DNA of 64,000 bases from positions 3,847,799 through 3,911,798 of the forward strand of contig NZ_CP012750.1 in assembly GCF_001302565.1 (NCBI RefSeq). Reading direction: 5' to 3'. The stretch comes from Glutamicibacter halophytocola (GTDB lineage: Bacteria > Actinomycetota > Actinomycetes > Actinomycetales > Micrococcaceae). The notes beneath the pieces were generated by a model. The model was not told the DNA's origin. It worked only from the letters and a program-made list of their open reading frames with translations, and searched no databases. A program made the position numbers and the translations under genes. Of the stretch, positions 33,245 to 41,914 are shown piece by piece (within the stretch, counting starts at the first letter, position 1; each line of letters starts with the position of its first letter).

Positions 33245-34273
33245 TCAGAATCCGGCGCGGGTGGCCAAGAAGATCATCCCGGCCAGGCCCGCCGCGAAGG
33301 GCAGGGCCAGCAGGATCATGAGCTTGAGCTGGTCGCGGGCGATCGCCACGCACTCGCGCAGGAACGCGCTGGGCCGATAGTAGGCCGCCGTCTTTCCGCC
33401 GAAGGCTCGGGCTTCCAGGCCCATCTGGCGCGATGCCAATGCGGCTCGCAGCGCATGGTAGTCGCTGGTGACCAGCCACAGCTGGCCCTCCGGCTGGCGT
33501 TCGCGCACCAGTGCATTGGAGAAATCCAGGTTCTCCACCGTGTCCTTGGCCCGGTCCTCGATCAGGATCTGGGATGCGGGGATGCCCTGCTCGCCCAGGT
33601 AGCGGGCCATGGACACGCCTTCGGGTTCCTGTTCGTCGTGCCCCTGCCCGCCGGTGGGGACCATCAGCAGCCGTGGTTCGGCTTGCGATGCATACAGCGC
33701 GATCGCCTTGTCCAGCCGGCCGCGCAGCAAGGGGGTGACCTTCCCGTTGATGGTGCGCGCCCCGAGAATCACCGCGGCCGCCCCACGGGTTTTGGCCGGG
33801 AACCTGGCATGCACCCACGCATAGAGCAGCATCATCGCGAATAGGCAGGCTGTGAAAACGGAGGCCATGAAAAGAATGAAGGCCAGCGCGTAGCTCCACC
33901 AGGTATTGATCTGCACCAGCAGCACCGCGAGCACCGGCAGGATGAACACCAGCACCCCGGCGGCCAGCGACAGCAGGTTGGAGATCCGCGCGCCCTCGCG
34001 CCGCCACATCAGCACGCCGTTGTAGATCAGCGCCGCGCCGAACACCACCACCATCAGCGGGGTCATCACCAGAACGATGGCAATGAGGAACCCGAAGCCC
34101 GGCACCACGGTGGTCAGCAGATCCGCCACGGCCGCGAGGCTGGAGCACACGAGCGGAAAGAGCAGCGCGGCCAGGCCCAGCCGGCGAGGGTCTTTGCGGT
34201 ATTGCCAAATGAACACCGCCCAGAGCACTGCAAGCAGGACCCATCCTGCGACTTGAACCAGTAGTTCCTCCAT
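33245..34273 (-). CDS. YdcF/DUF218-family membrane protein
   Basis: 342 residues: six or so TM helices in the N-terminal half (residues 1-155), then a cytosolic or external DUF218 domain starting AAAVILGARTINGKVTPLL with conserved LMVPTGGQGHDEQEPEG, VSMARYLGEQGIPASQILIE, and LWLVTSDYHALRAALASR. A last TM segment follows. DUF218 proteins include ElyC/SanA relatives acting in envelope homeostasis; the biochemical role is not known. It follows the FAD oxidoreductase by 6 bases and is probably in the same transcription unit. Confidence 0.9.
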   Translation of the reverse strand: MEELLVQVAGWVLLAVLWAVFIWQYRKDPRRLGLAALLFPLVCSSLAAVADLLTTVVPGFGFLIAIVLVMTPLMVVVFGAALIYNGVLMWRREGARISNLLSLAAGVLVFILPVLAVLLVQINTWWSYALAFILFMASVFTACLFAMMLLYAWVHARFPAKTRGAAAVILGARTINGKVTPLLRGRLDKAIALYASQAEPRLLMVPTGGQGHDEQEPEGVSMARYLGEQGIPASQILIEDRAKDTVENLDFSNALVRERQPEGQLWLVTSDYHALRAALASRQMGLEARAFGGKTAAYYRPSAFLRECVAIARDQLKLMILLALPFAAGLAGMIFLATRAGF

Positions 34274-34279
34274 TGCCGA

Positions 34280-35713
34280 CTATTCCACCGATTTCCAGTT
34301 GTTGATGCGGTATTCGCGTTTGAGCATTGATTGGGCTCCGAGGTATCCGCCCATGCCATGCACCGATGGGCCGGGAGGGGCCGCCGACGAGACGAGGTAC
34401 AGCCCCTTGGACTTCAAGTACCAGGGGTCCAGGGAAACCCGTGGCCGCTTGATGGTGCCCAGCAGATCCATGGTGCCTCCCGAGAGGTCTCCGCCGATCA
34501 GCGCGGGGTTCTGCCGCTCGAGGTCCTTGGCGGTGACCACGTGCGCTTCGAGGATGATCTCGGAGAAGCCCGGGGCGGCCCGCTGGATCATCGACTGGAT
34601 CTCGTGGCGCATATCTGCCGGCGAATCCAGCGGAACATGGCAGTAGGCCCAGATGACGTGCTGGCCGGCTGGCGCGCGCGAGTCGTCGAATTGCGAGGGC
34701 TGGGCCACGATGATGAAAGGGTCCGCCGATCCGCGATGAACAGCCGCGCGCTCGGCCTTGCCGACCTGCGCGGCGGTACCGCCAAGATGCACGGTGCCGG
34801 CGGCGGCCAGCGCCTGGTCCCGCCATGGCACCGGCTCGGAGAGCACAAAGTGGACCAGGCAGCTGCCCGGCGAGCGCCTGGTGGTGGACAGCGCACGGGA
34901 GAGCTGTTCGGGCAGGTGGCCGGCGCTGAGCTTGGCGGCATCTTCGGCGGAGGTGTCGAACAGGATGTTCTGCGCGGCCAGCTCATCAATGTGGTTCACC
35001 CGCACGCCGGTGTGGATCTGCGCGCCATGGGCCATGGCTTCGGCGGCCAGGGCATCGCTGATGGCCTGGGAACCGCCGCGCGGAATCGGCCAGCCTTTGG
35101 CGTGGGCCGTCGCGGCAAGGAACAACCCGGCACCGGCGCTGGCCGGCCCGCGCGATCCGCCGGCCACATGGGCCGAGCAGCCCGAGTACAGCGCGGCGGC
35201 CTTCTCGTACTTCGTGGAGAACACTTCCTTGAGCCCCATGCCGCCCACCGTGGCGGCGGCGAAGGCGGCCAGGGCCTGCGGATGGCGCGGGATCTTGAGC
35301 AGCGTGTCGAGCAGGGTGGCGCTGATCCCGTCGATCTGGTGGACCAGCGGTTCGATCAAGCGGCGGTACATCTGGCCTTCTGCCCCGCCCAATGCTTCGG
35401 CGGTGCGCTCCAGATCCTTGTAGGCGCAGGCAGTGCGCCCATCGAGCACATGGGCGAAGGACAGTTCCGGGGTGATGAACTCGACGCGCTCGTGGACCCC
35501 CAGTTCGCGCATGGCCGGGGACTGCAAGGCCATCGGGTGCACGGCGCTGCCCAGGTCGAAGATCGCCTCGGAGCCGTTCAGCGATTGGGTCCTGGCCGCC
35601 CCTCCGATGCTGTCATTGGCTTCATAAACCTGGACAGCCAGTCCTGCCCTGGCGGCCACGGCGGCCGCAGCCAGGCCGTTGGGCCCGGCCCCGACGACGG
35701 CGACATCAATCAT
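34280..35713 (-). CDS. FAD-dependent NAD(P)-binding oxidoreductase (phytoene-desaturase-like)
   Basis: 477 residues. The dinucleotide-binding motif IDVAVVGAGPNGLAAAAVAA opens the protein, followed by SIGGAARTQSLNGSEAIFDLG; the C-terminal FAD motif is LVSSAAPPGPSVHGMGGYLGA. The overall pattern matches the NAD(P)/FAD oxidoreductases of the amine-oxidase/phytoene-desaturase superfamily (COG1233). Substrate unknown; a carotenoid role would need crt genes, which are absent here. Start 35713, overlapping the upstream GT87-type gene by ATGA. Confidence 0.9.
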   Translation of the reverse strand: MIDVAVVGAGPNGLAAAAVAARAGLAVQVYEANDSIGGAARTQSLNGSEAIFDLGSAVHPMALQSPAMRELGVHERVEFITPELSFAHVLDGRTACAYKDLERTAEALGGAEGQMYRRLIEPLVHQIDGISATLLDTLLKIPRHPQALAAFAAATVGGMGLKEVFSTKYEKAAALYSGCSAHVAGGSRGPASAGAGLFLAATAHAKGWPIPRGGSQAISDALAAEAMAHGAQIHTGVRVNHIDELAAQNILFDTSAEDAAKLSAGHLPEQLSRALSTTRRSPGSCLVHFVLSEPVPWRDQALAAAGTVHLGGTAAQVGKAERAAVHRGSADPFIIVAQPSQFDDSRAPAGQHVIWAYCHVPLDSPADMRHEIQSMIQRAAPGFSEIILEAHVVTAKDLERQNPALIGGDLSGGTMDLLGTIKRPRVSLDPWYLKSKGLYLVSSAAPPGPSVHGMGGYLGAQSMLKREYRINNWKSVE

Positions 35714-37173
35714 TTCCCGCTCCCAGCAGGCTGCTGCCGCTTCGCCGCTCCCGGCCACAGCGAGCGCAGGGTGGTATTCTCCGGCAGCCCGGCAAATTCG
35801 CCGGCCAGCGGGTCATCCTGGCCGACCGCGCGGATCGGATCGCGCCGCGGGTCAAGGATTGAACGCGCCACCAGGTACATCAGGTAGCCGAGCATGATCA
35901 TGTGGGCCAGCACCAGCACGACGTATCCAGCCTCCGGGAAGGCCTTATGCGGGTCCTCGGCGGAGAAGGAATCGAGATAGTTCCAAAGTCCATAGAAGTG
36001 GGCGATCTCCACCAGCATCCAGATCACGAATTCGCGCCAGCGCGGCAGGGCCAGCACGAACAGCGGAATCAGCCAGACGATGAACTGCGGCGAGTAGACC
36101 TTGTTGACCATGACAAAGGAGGCGATGATCAAGAAGGCCATCGAGCCCAGCCGCGGAGTGCGCCGGGAGTACAGGCCCAGCAGGGCAACACCCACGCAGC
36201 ACAAGAAGAAGAGCACCAGCCCGTACCGCGAAATCTGCTCCGCCTCGAAGCTCGGCATGCCGGGGTTCTTGGCCGCCACCACATTCCAGGCGTGCCAGAA
36301 ACTGGAGAGGCCCGCGCCGCGTTCCGAGGAGAAGCTGAAGAAGTGCATGAAGGATTTGGGGAAGGCCAGCGCGTAGGGCAGGTTGACCAGCACCCAGGTG
36401 GCTGCGGCCGTTCCCCCGGTGATCCAGAAGGTCTTGAGCCGGCCGGTGCGGATGGCCAGCACCAGGATCGCGCCGAGGATGAAGAAGGGGTAGATCTTCA
36501 TCGCCGCGCCCAGGCCGATCAGGATCCCGGCCAGGACCGTGTGCTTGCGGGCAAAGGCCAGCATGCCGGCAGCCAGCAGGGCCACGGCCCACATGTCCCA
36601 GTTGATGCTGCCGGCCAGGATGATCCCCGGGGCAATGGCCACCATGGCGGCATCCCAGGGGCGCCGCCCGGCCATGCGCACGGTGCACAGCACGGTAACC
36701 ATCCAGAGGATCGCCACCAGCACCAGGTTCATGTCGAAGTACAGCAGCGAGCGGTTGGCCACCGACTCGGGCACGATCGAGGCCACCGCGGAGGCCACCG
36801 CGCTCATGAGCACCGGATACTCGAATTCGGCGCTGGAGCTAAAGGGCGCCCAGGGGTTTTCCGCGAATCCGCGAGCGCCGAACAGCGGCACCCAGTCGCT
36901 GTAGCAGGCGTAGAGGTAGGGGTTGTTGCCGCCCCAGCCGTTGATCCTGCACGGGTTCTTGGCCAGCAGCATCAGCAGCGCGCCGAGCGTGGTCATCAGG
37001 ATGATGACCCGCTCCACGCTGAAGAATCCCGGGTCGATCCGCCCCGGATCGCTGCGCCGGCCCAGCGGGCCGCCGATCAGTGCCGTGAACTGCCGAAGGA
37101 AGCCGTCCGCGCGTGATGGCACGGTAATACGCAGGGGGCCACGCCGGGGCGGTGGCTGGTTTGGCTCGTGCAT
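35710..37173 (-). CDS. GT87-like polytopic mannosyltransferase (DUF2029)
   Basis: 487 residues with 11-13 TM helices. Conserved features of this family: WGGNNPYLYACYSDW in the first outer loop, FEYPVLMSAVASA with the conserved Glu, WDMWAVALLAAGMLAFARKH, and IGLGAAMKIYPFFILGA. In relatives these enzymes transfer mannose or arabinose from polyprenyl-phosphate donors in cell-wall glycolipid synthesis. Overlaps the FAD oxidoreductase by ATGA. Divergent from the nonulosonic acid operon; a shared function in surface glycans is possible. Start MHEPNQPPP at 37173; the frame is open to 37218. Confidence 0.87.
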   Translation of the reverse strand: MHEPNQPPPRRGPLRITVPSRADGFLRQFTALIGGPLGRRSDPGRIDPGFFSVERVIILMTTLGALLMLLAKNPCRINGWGGNNPYLYACYSDWVPLFGARGFAENPWAPFSSSAEFEYPVLMSAVASAVASIVPESVANRSLLYFDMNLVLVAILWMVTVLCTVRMAGRRPWDAAMVAIAPGIILAGSINWDMWAVALLAAGMLAFARKHTVLAGILIGLGAAMKIYPFFILGAILVLAIRTGRLKTFWITGGTAAATWVLVNLPYALAFPKSFMHFFSFSSERGAGLSSFWHAWNVVAAKNPGMPSFEAEQISRYGLVLFFLCCVGVALLGLYSRRTPRLGSMAFLIIASFVMVNKVYSPQFIVWLIPLFVLALPRWREFVIWMLVEIAHFYGLWNYLDSFSAEDPHKAFPEAGYVVLVLAHMIMLGYLMYLVARSILDPRRDPIRAVGQDDPLAGEFAGLPENTTLRSLWPGAAKRQQPAGSGK

Positions 37174-37403
37174 ACCCACCAGCCTAGATGTTTTGTTGGC
37201 GCCCACCGGAATGCACACCCGGGTTTCGCGTTAACTATCGGGTTCGCCCCGCTGGCCAAGCCCGCCACCGAAGTCCCATCGATGCCGCTAAACCGCTTGC
37301 TGACCTCACTATCAGCAAATATGCAGGTGATTACACCGCGACTTCACCCCTCGTTTACCTAAATACTCCCGATTGGTTAACTAAGGCCCATAGCGTCATA
37401 TCC

Positions 37404-38555
37404 GTGAGCAAAACCAATCAGCCACATGTCATGGCGATCATCCCCGCACGGGGAGGTTCCAAGGGCATCCGGCTCAAGAACCTGCGTGAGATCGGCGGCA
37501 AGTCGCTGCTGGGACGCGCCATTGAATCAGCCAAGGCCGCGAGTACAGTCAGCGACGTCGTGGTCAGCACCGATCATGAGCAGATCAAGGCCGAAGCACT
37601 GCGCTACGGCGCTCGCGTCGTTGACCGACCGGCAGACATCGCCGGGGATACGGCCAGCAGCGAGTCGGTTCTGCAGCACGTTCTGGCCAACACGCAGCCC
37701 GCGCCGGCGGTGACACTCTTCATCCAGTGCACCAGCCCGCTGATCGATCCAGCGGATCTGGATGCGGCCGTCACCACGGTCGCCTCCGGAAAAGCTGAAG
37801 TCAGCTTCGCAGCGGTGGCCGACCACGGTTTCCACTGGGCTGTTGGCGAGAACGGCGAAGCGGTAGCGGTGGGGCACGAAAAGCTGCGCCGCCCGCGCCG
37901 CCAGGACCGCGAACCGCGTTTCCGCGAAACCGGGGCGTTCTACGCCATGGACACCGAAGGCTTCCTGGCCGCTGGGCACCGGTTCTTCGGCCGGGTCCAG
38001 GTCCACGAGGTCCCGGGCGAGCACGGGATCGACATCGACACCGAGGCCGATCTGCTGCTGGCGGAACTGACACTGCCCGACGAACCGGCAGCAATCAGCG
38101 TGGATGCGGTCATCACGGATTTTGATGGCGTGCACACCCCGGACACCGCCTATGTCGATGAGCACGGCACCGAAACCGTGCGCGTCTCGCGCTCCGATGG
38201 CATGGGCGTGGCCCGGCTTCGGGCCGCCGGAGTGAAGTTCCTGATCCTCTCCAAGGAAGCCAACCCGGTGGTGGCCGCCCGGGCCGCGAAGCTCAAGGTT
38301 GAAGTGGCCCACGGCATCGAGAACAAGGCCGAATACCTGGCCCAGTGGCTGGCCGACGAGTCGATCAACCCGGCGCGCGTGGCCTACGTCGGCAATGACA
38401 TCAACGACCTCGGCGCCATGAGCCTGGTCGGCTGGCCCATCGCCGTGGCCGATGCCAACGAGCAAGTACACCGCGCTGCTCGCCACCGGCTGTCCCGCAA
38501 GGGCGGATACGGGGCGGTGCGAGAACTGGCCGAACTGGTCCTCGCAGCACGCTAA
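37404..38555 (+). CDS. neuA: CMP-nonulosonate (sialate) cytidylyltransferase fused to HAD phosphatase
   Basis: About 383 residues in two domains. Residues 10-230: cytidylyltransferase with MAIIPARGGSKGIRLKNLRE, DRPADIAGDTASSESVL, FIQCTSPLIDPADLD and FRETGAFYAMDTEGF. Residues 235-383: KdsC-like HAD phosphatase with DAVITDFDGVHTPDTAYVD (DxD nucleophile region), FLILSKEANPVVAARAA, and VAYVGNDINDLGAMSLVGWP. The fusion resembles animal CMAS, where the C-terminal domain is HAD-like. It activates the sugar made by NeuB. GTG at 37404 is assumed; ATG 37431 is the alternative start. Confidence 0.9.
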   Translation: MSKTNQPHVMAIIPARGGSKGIRLKNLREIGGKSLLGRAIESAKAASTVSDVVVSTDHEQIKAEALRYGARVVDRPADIAGDTASSESVLQHVLANTQPAPAVTLFIQCTSPLIDPADLDAAVTTVASGKAEVSFAAVADHGFHWAVGENGEAVAVGHEKLRRPRRQDREPRFRETGAFYAMDTEGFLAAGHRFFGRVQVHEVPGEHGIDIDTEADLLLAELTLPDEPAAISVDAVITDFDGVHTPDTAYVDEHGTETVRVSRSDGMGVARLRAAGVKFLILSKEANPVVAARAAKLKVEVAHGIENKAEYLAQWLADESINPARVAYVGNDINDLGAMSLVGWPIAVADANEQVHRAARHRLSRKGGYGAVRELAELVLAAR

Positions 38556-38597
38556 CCCTCAAATTTTTCCAAGTTTCACCCAATGAAAGGCAAATCA

Positions 38598-39491
38598 ATG
38601 ACCTCCGTGACCACCGAAATCAAGCCAGTTGCCATCGGCGAATCCCTGCTCGGCGCTGGCCAGCAGGTCTACGTCATCGGCGAAATCGGCATCAACCACA
38701 ATGGTGATATCGAAATCGCCAAGCAGCTGATCGACGTTTCGGCCGAGGCCGGCGCCAACGCGGTGAAGTTCCAGAAGCGCACCCCGGAAATCTCCACCCC
38801 GACCGACATGCGCGACAAGATCCGCTCCACCCCATGGGGCGACATGACCTACCTGGACTACCGCTACCGCGTCGAGTTCGACCAGGCACAGTACAAGGAG
38901 CTCATCTCCTACGCAGCCTCCAAGGGCCTGCACGCCTTCGCTTCCCCATGGGACGTTCCTTCGGTTGAATTCATGGAAGAGCAGGGTGCAGTCACCCACA
39001 AGGTCGCTTCCGCATCGGTCACCGACATCGACCTGCTCAAGGCGCTGGCGCAGACCGGCAAGCCGATCATCCTGTCCACCGGCATGTCCACCATCGAGCA
39101 GATCGACAAGGCCGTGGAGACCCTGGGCACCTCGAACCTGGTCATGATGCACGCCACCAGCACCTACCCGCTGCCTCCCGAAGAAGCCAACCTGCGCATG
39201 ATCGAAACCCTGCGCGACCGCTACCAGGTTCCGGTGGGCTACTCGGGCCACGAGCGCGGCCTGCAGATCTCGCTGGCAGCAGTAGCCCTGGGCGCCGTCA
39301 CCGTGGAGCGCCACATCACCCTTGACCGCACCATGTGGGGCTCGGACCAGGCTTCCTCGCTGGAGCCAAAGGGCTTCGAGTCGCTGATCCGCGACATCCG
39401 CATCCTCGAGCAGGCCATGGGCGACGGCGTGAAGAAGGTCTTCCCGGGCGAGCTGGCTCCACTGAGCCGCCTGCGCCGCGTCGACGCCTAA
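38598..39491 (+). CDS. neuB: Nonulosonate (N-acetylneuraminate-type) synthase without SAF domain
   Basis: 297 residues. TIM-barrel synthase: YVIGEIGINHNGDIEIAKQL, VKFQKRTPEISTPTDM, LDYRYRVEFDQAQY, HAFASPWDVPSVEFM, KVASASVTDIDLL, STGMSTIEQIDKA, HATSTYPLPPEEANL, PVGYSGHERGLQIS and VERHITLDRTMWGSDQ. It condenses phosphoenolpyruvate with a hexosamine derivative. Typical NeuB enzymes are about 340 residues with a C-terminal SAF (antifreeze-like) domain; this one ends at FPGELAPLSRLRRVDA and lacks it. Start 38598 (AAAGG at 7 bases) preferred to 38583. Confidence 0.93.
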   Translation: MTSVTTEIKPVAIGESLLGAGQQVYVIGEIGINHNGDIEIAKQLIDVSAEAGANAVKFQKRTPEISTPTDMRDKIRSTPWGDMTYLDYRYRVEFDQAQYKELISYAASKGLHAFASPWDVPSVEFMEEQGAVTHKVASASVTDIDLLKALAQTGKPIILSTGMSTIEQIDKAVETLGTSNLVMMHATSTYPLPPEEANLRMIETLRDRYQVPVGYSGHERGLQISLAAVALGAVTVERHITLDRTMWGSDQASSLEPKGFESLIRDIRILEQAMGDGVKKVFPGELAPLSRLRRVDA

Positions 39492-39578
39492 TCACTGCCA
39501 GGTATCCGGCGGTTGGACTCACCGACGGGTCCAACCGCCGTTTATTTATGTCTGCATAAGGAAGGCCGAGAAGAAGAC

Positions 39579-40574
39579 ATGGACTTGATCCCCGGGCGCA
39601 TCTCCGTGGTTATCCCCGCCTACAACCAAGAAGCATATATTTGCGATGCCCTCTCATCGCTGACCCGGCAAAAGCTGGGACGCTGGGAGCTGGAAGTGCT
39701 CGTGGTTGATGACGCATCCGACGACCAGACGTCCGCGCTGGTGAGCAGCTACCAGGACCGGCTGCCGGGCCTGCGGCTGATCAGCCTGCCCGAGAACTCC
39801 GGGGTGTCCGCGGCCCGCAATGCCGGTCTGGAACAGGTCACCGGCGAATATTTCACTTTCCTCGACCCTGACGACTGGTACTCTTGCGAGCACCTGATGA
39901 CGATGGCCGAGTCGCTGACCGAGCTGCATGTCGACTTCGTGCGCTGCGACCACGTGCGGGTCACCGGCACCAACCGCGTGATTCACCGTGCCCCGCAGGC
40001 GCTGCGCGGCATGCCGCTGGACCCCGCCGATGATATCGAGCCGGTCGATTCCCCGTCCATGGTGGACTACACCTTCGTCTGGGCGGGCATGTACCGCACC
40101 GAGCTGATGCGAACGCAGGAGCTGTACTACTTCGACTCGCAGCTGCACAGCGCCGAGGACCGGCTGTGGCTATGGAAACTGCACTTGACCACCAGCAAAT
40201 ATGCGGTCGTTTCCTCGCCCGGAGTCTTCTACCGGCGCGGCCTGCCCGGTTCGCTGACCCAGGTCTTCGACCAGCGCCAGCTGGGTTTCATCCCCGCCTA
40301 CGCGCAGATCCTCAACGAAGTGCGGCTGCACCCGGATGCCGAGCGGCACCTGCCCAAAGCCATGCGCCAGTTCTTCGCGATCGTGTGCCATCATGAGAAA
40401 CGGGCGAAGAACTATCCGCCCGAGGTCCGCCTGGAAATGAAGCAAAAACTGCGCCAGGTGTTCACCACCATTGACGCGCCCTTGGCACGCCAGGTGGCAC
40501 TCGAAATGGACGTCGCCCGTCGCCGCCATATCCTCTCCTTCCTGCAGCCAGGTCAGATCGGGGCCGCCAAGTGA
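39579..40574 (+). CDS. Family 2 glycosyltransferase
   Basis: 331 residues. GT-A fold: ISVVIPAYNQEAYICDALSSL, LEVLVVDDASDDQTSAL, SGVSAARNAGLEQVTGEYF, and the metal-binding FLDPDDWYSCEH. The C-terminal half (residues 200-330) has the catalytic-type SAEDRLWLWKLHLTTSKYAV and a basic helical end. Cytosolic or membrane-peripheral; it should build the glycan to which the nonulosonic acid is added. Stop overlaps the next start (GTGA, 40571-40574), indicating translational coupling. Confidence 0.92.
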   Translation: MDLIPGRISVVIPAYNQEAYICDALSSLTRQKLGRWELEVLVVDDASDDQTSALVSSYQDRLPGLRLISLPENSGVSAARNAGLEQVTGEYFTFLDPDDWYSCEHLMTMAESLTELHVDFVRCDHVRVTGTNRVIHRAPQALRGMPLDPADDIEPVDSPSMVDYTFVWAGMYRTELMRTQELYYFDSQLHSAEDRLWLWKLHLTTSKYAVVSSPGVFYRRGLPGSLTQVFDQRQLGFIPAYAQILNEVRLHPDAERHLPKAMRQFFAIVCHHEKRAKNYPPEVRLEMKQKLRQVFTTIDAPLARQVALEMDVARRRHILSFLQPGQIGAAK

Positions 40575-41914
40575 TCGCACTGATTGAAGCCAGCAGCTAC
40601 TTCCAGCTTGCTTCTCTGGCCGCGATGGCCGATGCAGGACTGCTTCCCGATGCCGATGAACGGGTATTGGTCCTGGCCAACGGTTCACAGGTCCCGGAAT
40701 TGACGACGCCGCTGGATCAGGTCCCGGGCTTTGAAAAGCTGGCAGCTCGTTTCGACCGGGTCGTGGACTTCGCAGCCCTGGCTGCCCCGCGCCGCCCTTC
40801 CCAGTTCAACCCGCGCGAGGACGAGCTGCACATCTTCGAGCGGCTTTTGCGCAGCGCCTGGGATCTTGGTTCCGAGCCGCTGACTCTCGTTCTGGAATCC
40901 GTCCAGGTCAACCCGGCTCGGGCACTGGCCCGCATCTTCTTCGACGCCCAGCTGTGGGTGCATTCCGATGGGCTGATGTCCTACGGGCCGACCCGCAATC
41001 GGCTGCCGATGCCGCTGCGCCAGCGCTTGATGGGGACCATCCACGTTGACCTGGTTCCCGGGTTGGAGCCGCACCTGCTGGCCGAGCTCCAGCCGGTCCG
41101 CAAGGTCCTGCGGGCCCAGCAGCTGGAGCGGATCTTCACCGAGCTGGCCGAGGAAGCGCACTTCGAGCTTCCCGGTTCAAGCGCGCTGATCCTTGGCCAA
41201 TACCTGGGATCCCTTCGCCTGATGGACTCTGATGAAGAGTTCGAGCTGCATGTGCAGATGCTTCAGGAGGCCCTTGATCGCGGGCTGGATACGGTGCTGT
41301 TCAAGGCGCATCCATCAGCCAGTGCCACCTCGGCGGCACGGCTGGCCAGTGTCGCTGAGCAGATGGGCCTGGATTTCCGCCTGCTGGACACCGATCACCT
41401 GGCGGAAACCGTGATCGCCTCGGCCCGGCCAGAAGTGGTCATCTCCTGCTTCTCCACCGGTCTGGCCACCGCCAAGTACATTCTGAACACCGATGTCCAC
41501 GCGGCAGGCACCGGAGCAATGCTCCAGGCACTGGCACCCTATGAGAATTCAAACCGGATCCCGCTCTCGATCATCCACGCACTGTTTGTCCAAGGTGTTC
41601 CGGCTCCGGCGCACAGCGACGGCGATGACCAGCTCTCGAAGCTGCTGGTGGCCGTGGCCTACTGCATGCAGGCGGCACAGCTGCCTCAGCTGCGCGAACC
41701 TGCCGCCGAATTCCTGGGCGTCCACTACCCCGAGTTCTCCGCCCACTTCAAGCGCCGCCGGATCACCAAGCTGGATTTGCCGCCGCGCTGGGTGCATCTG
41801 GTATCGCGCCGCACCTTCCCGTCCAGGGTCCGCGGAGCCTCGCGCCGGGTGTTGCGGACAGGGTCGAAGCAGCTGGAAACATTGTCCAAATCCCTCAGCC
41901 GACTGGCAAAATGA
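40571..41914 (+). CDS. Polysialyltransferase-family-like protein
   Basis: 447 residues, GTG start overlapping the upstream stop. The N-terminus (MIALIEASSYFQLASLAAM) and the HP motif VLFKAHPSASATSAARLA, with ISCFSTGLATAKYIL further on, follow the alpha-2,8-polysialyltransferase pattern (KHPHP-like HP plus Ser-Thr-Gly) used by CMP-sialate-dependent enzymes. This fits the CMP-sugar made by the neuA/neuB genes. The C-terminal 60 residues are strongly basic and may contact the membrane. Linkage and acceptor cannot be read from sequence. Confidence 0.65.
   Translation: MIALIEASSYFQLASLAAMADAGLLPDADERVLVLANGSQVPELTTPLDQVPGFEKLAARFDRVVDFAALAAPRRPSQFNPREDELHIFERLLRSAWDLGSEPLTLVLESVQVNPARALARIFFDAQLWVHSDGLMSYGPTRNRLPMPLRQRLMGTIHVDLVPGLEPHLLAELQPVRKVLRAQQLERIFTELAEEAHFELPGSSALILGQYLGSLRLMDSDEEFELHVQMLQEALDRGLDTVLFKAHPSASATSAARLASVAEQMGLDFRLLDTDHLAETVIASARPEVVISCFSTGLATAKYILNTDVHAAGTGAMLQALAPYENSNRIPLSIIHALFVQGVPAPAHSDGDDQLSKLLVAVAYCMQAAQLPQLREPAAEFLGVHYPEFSAHFKRRRITKLDLPPRWVHLVSRRTFPSRVRGASRRVLRTGSKQLETLSKSLSRLAK

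Noticed and set aside
33225..34826. 533-codon open frame on the minus strand
   Set aside because: Overlaps the YdcF-type and FAD oxidoreductase genes in another frame; composition Arg/Gly/Ala-rich, no motifs.
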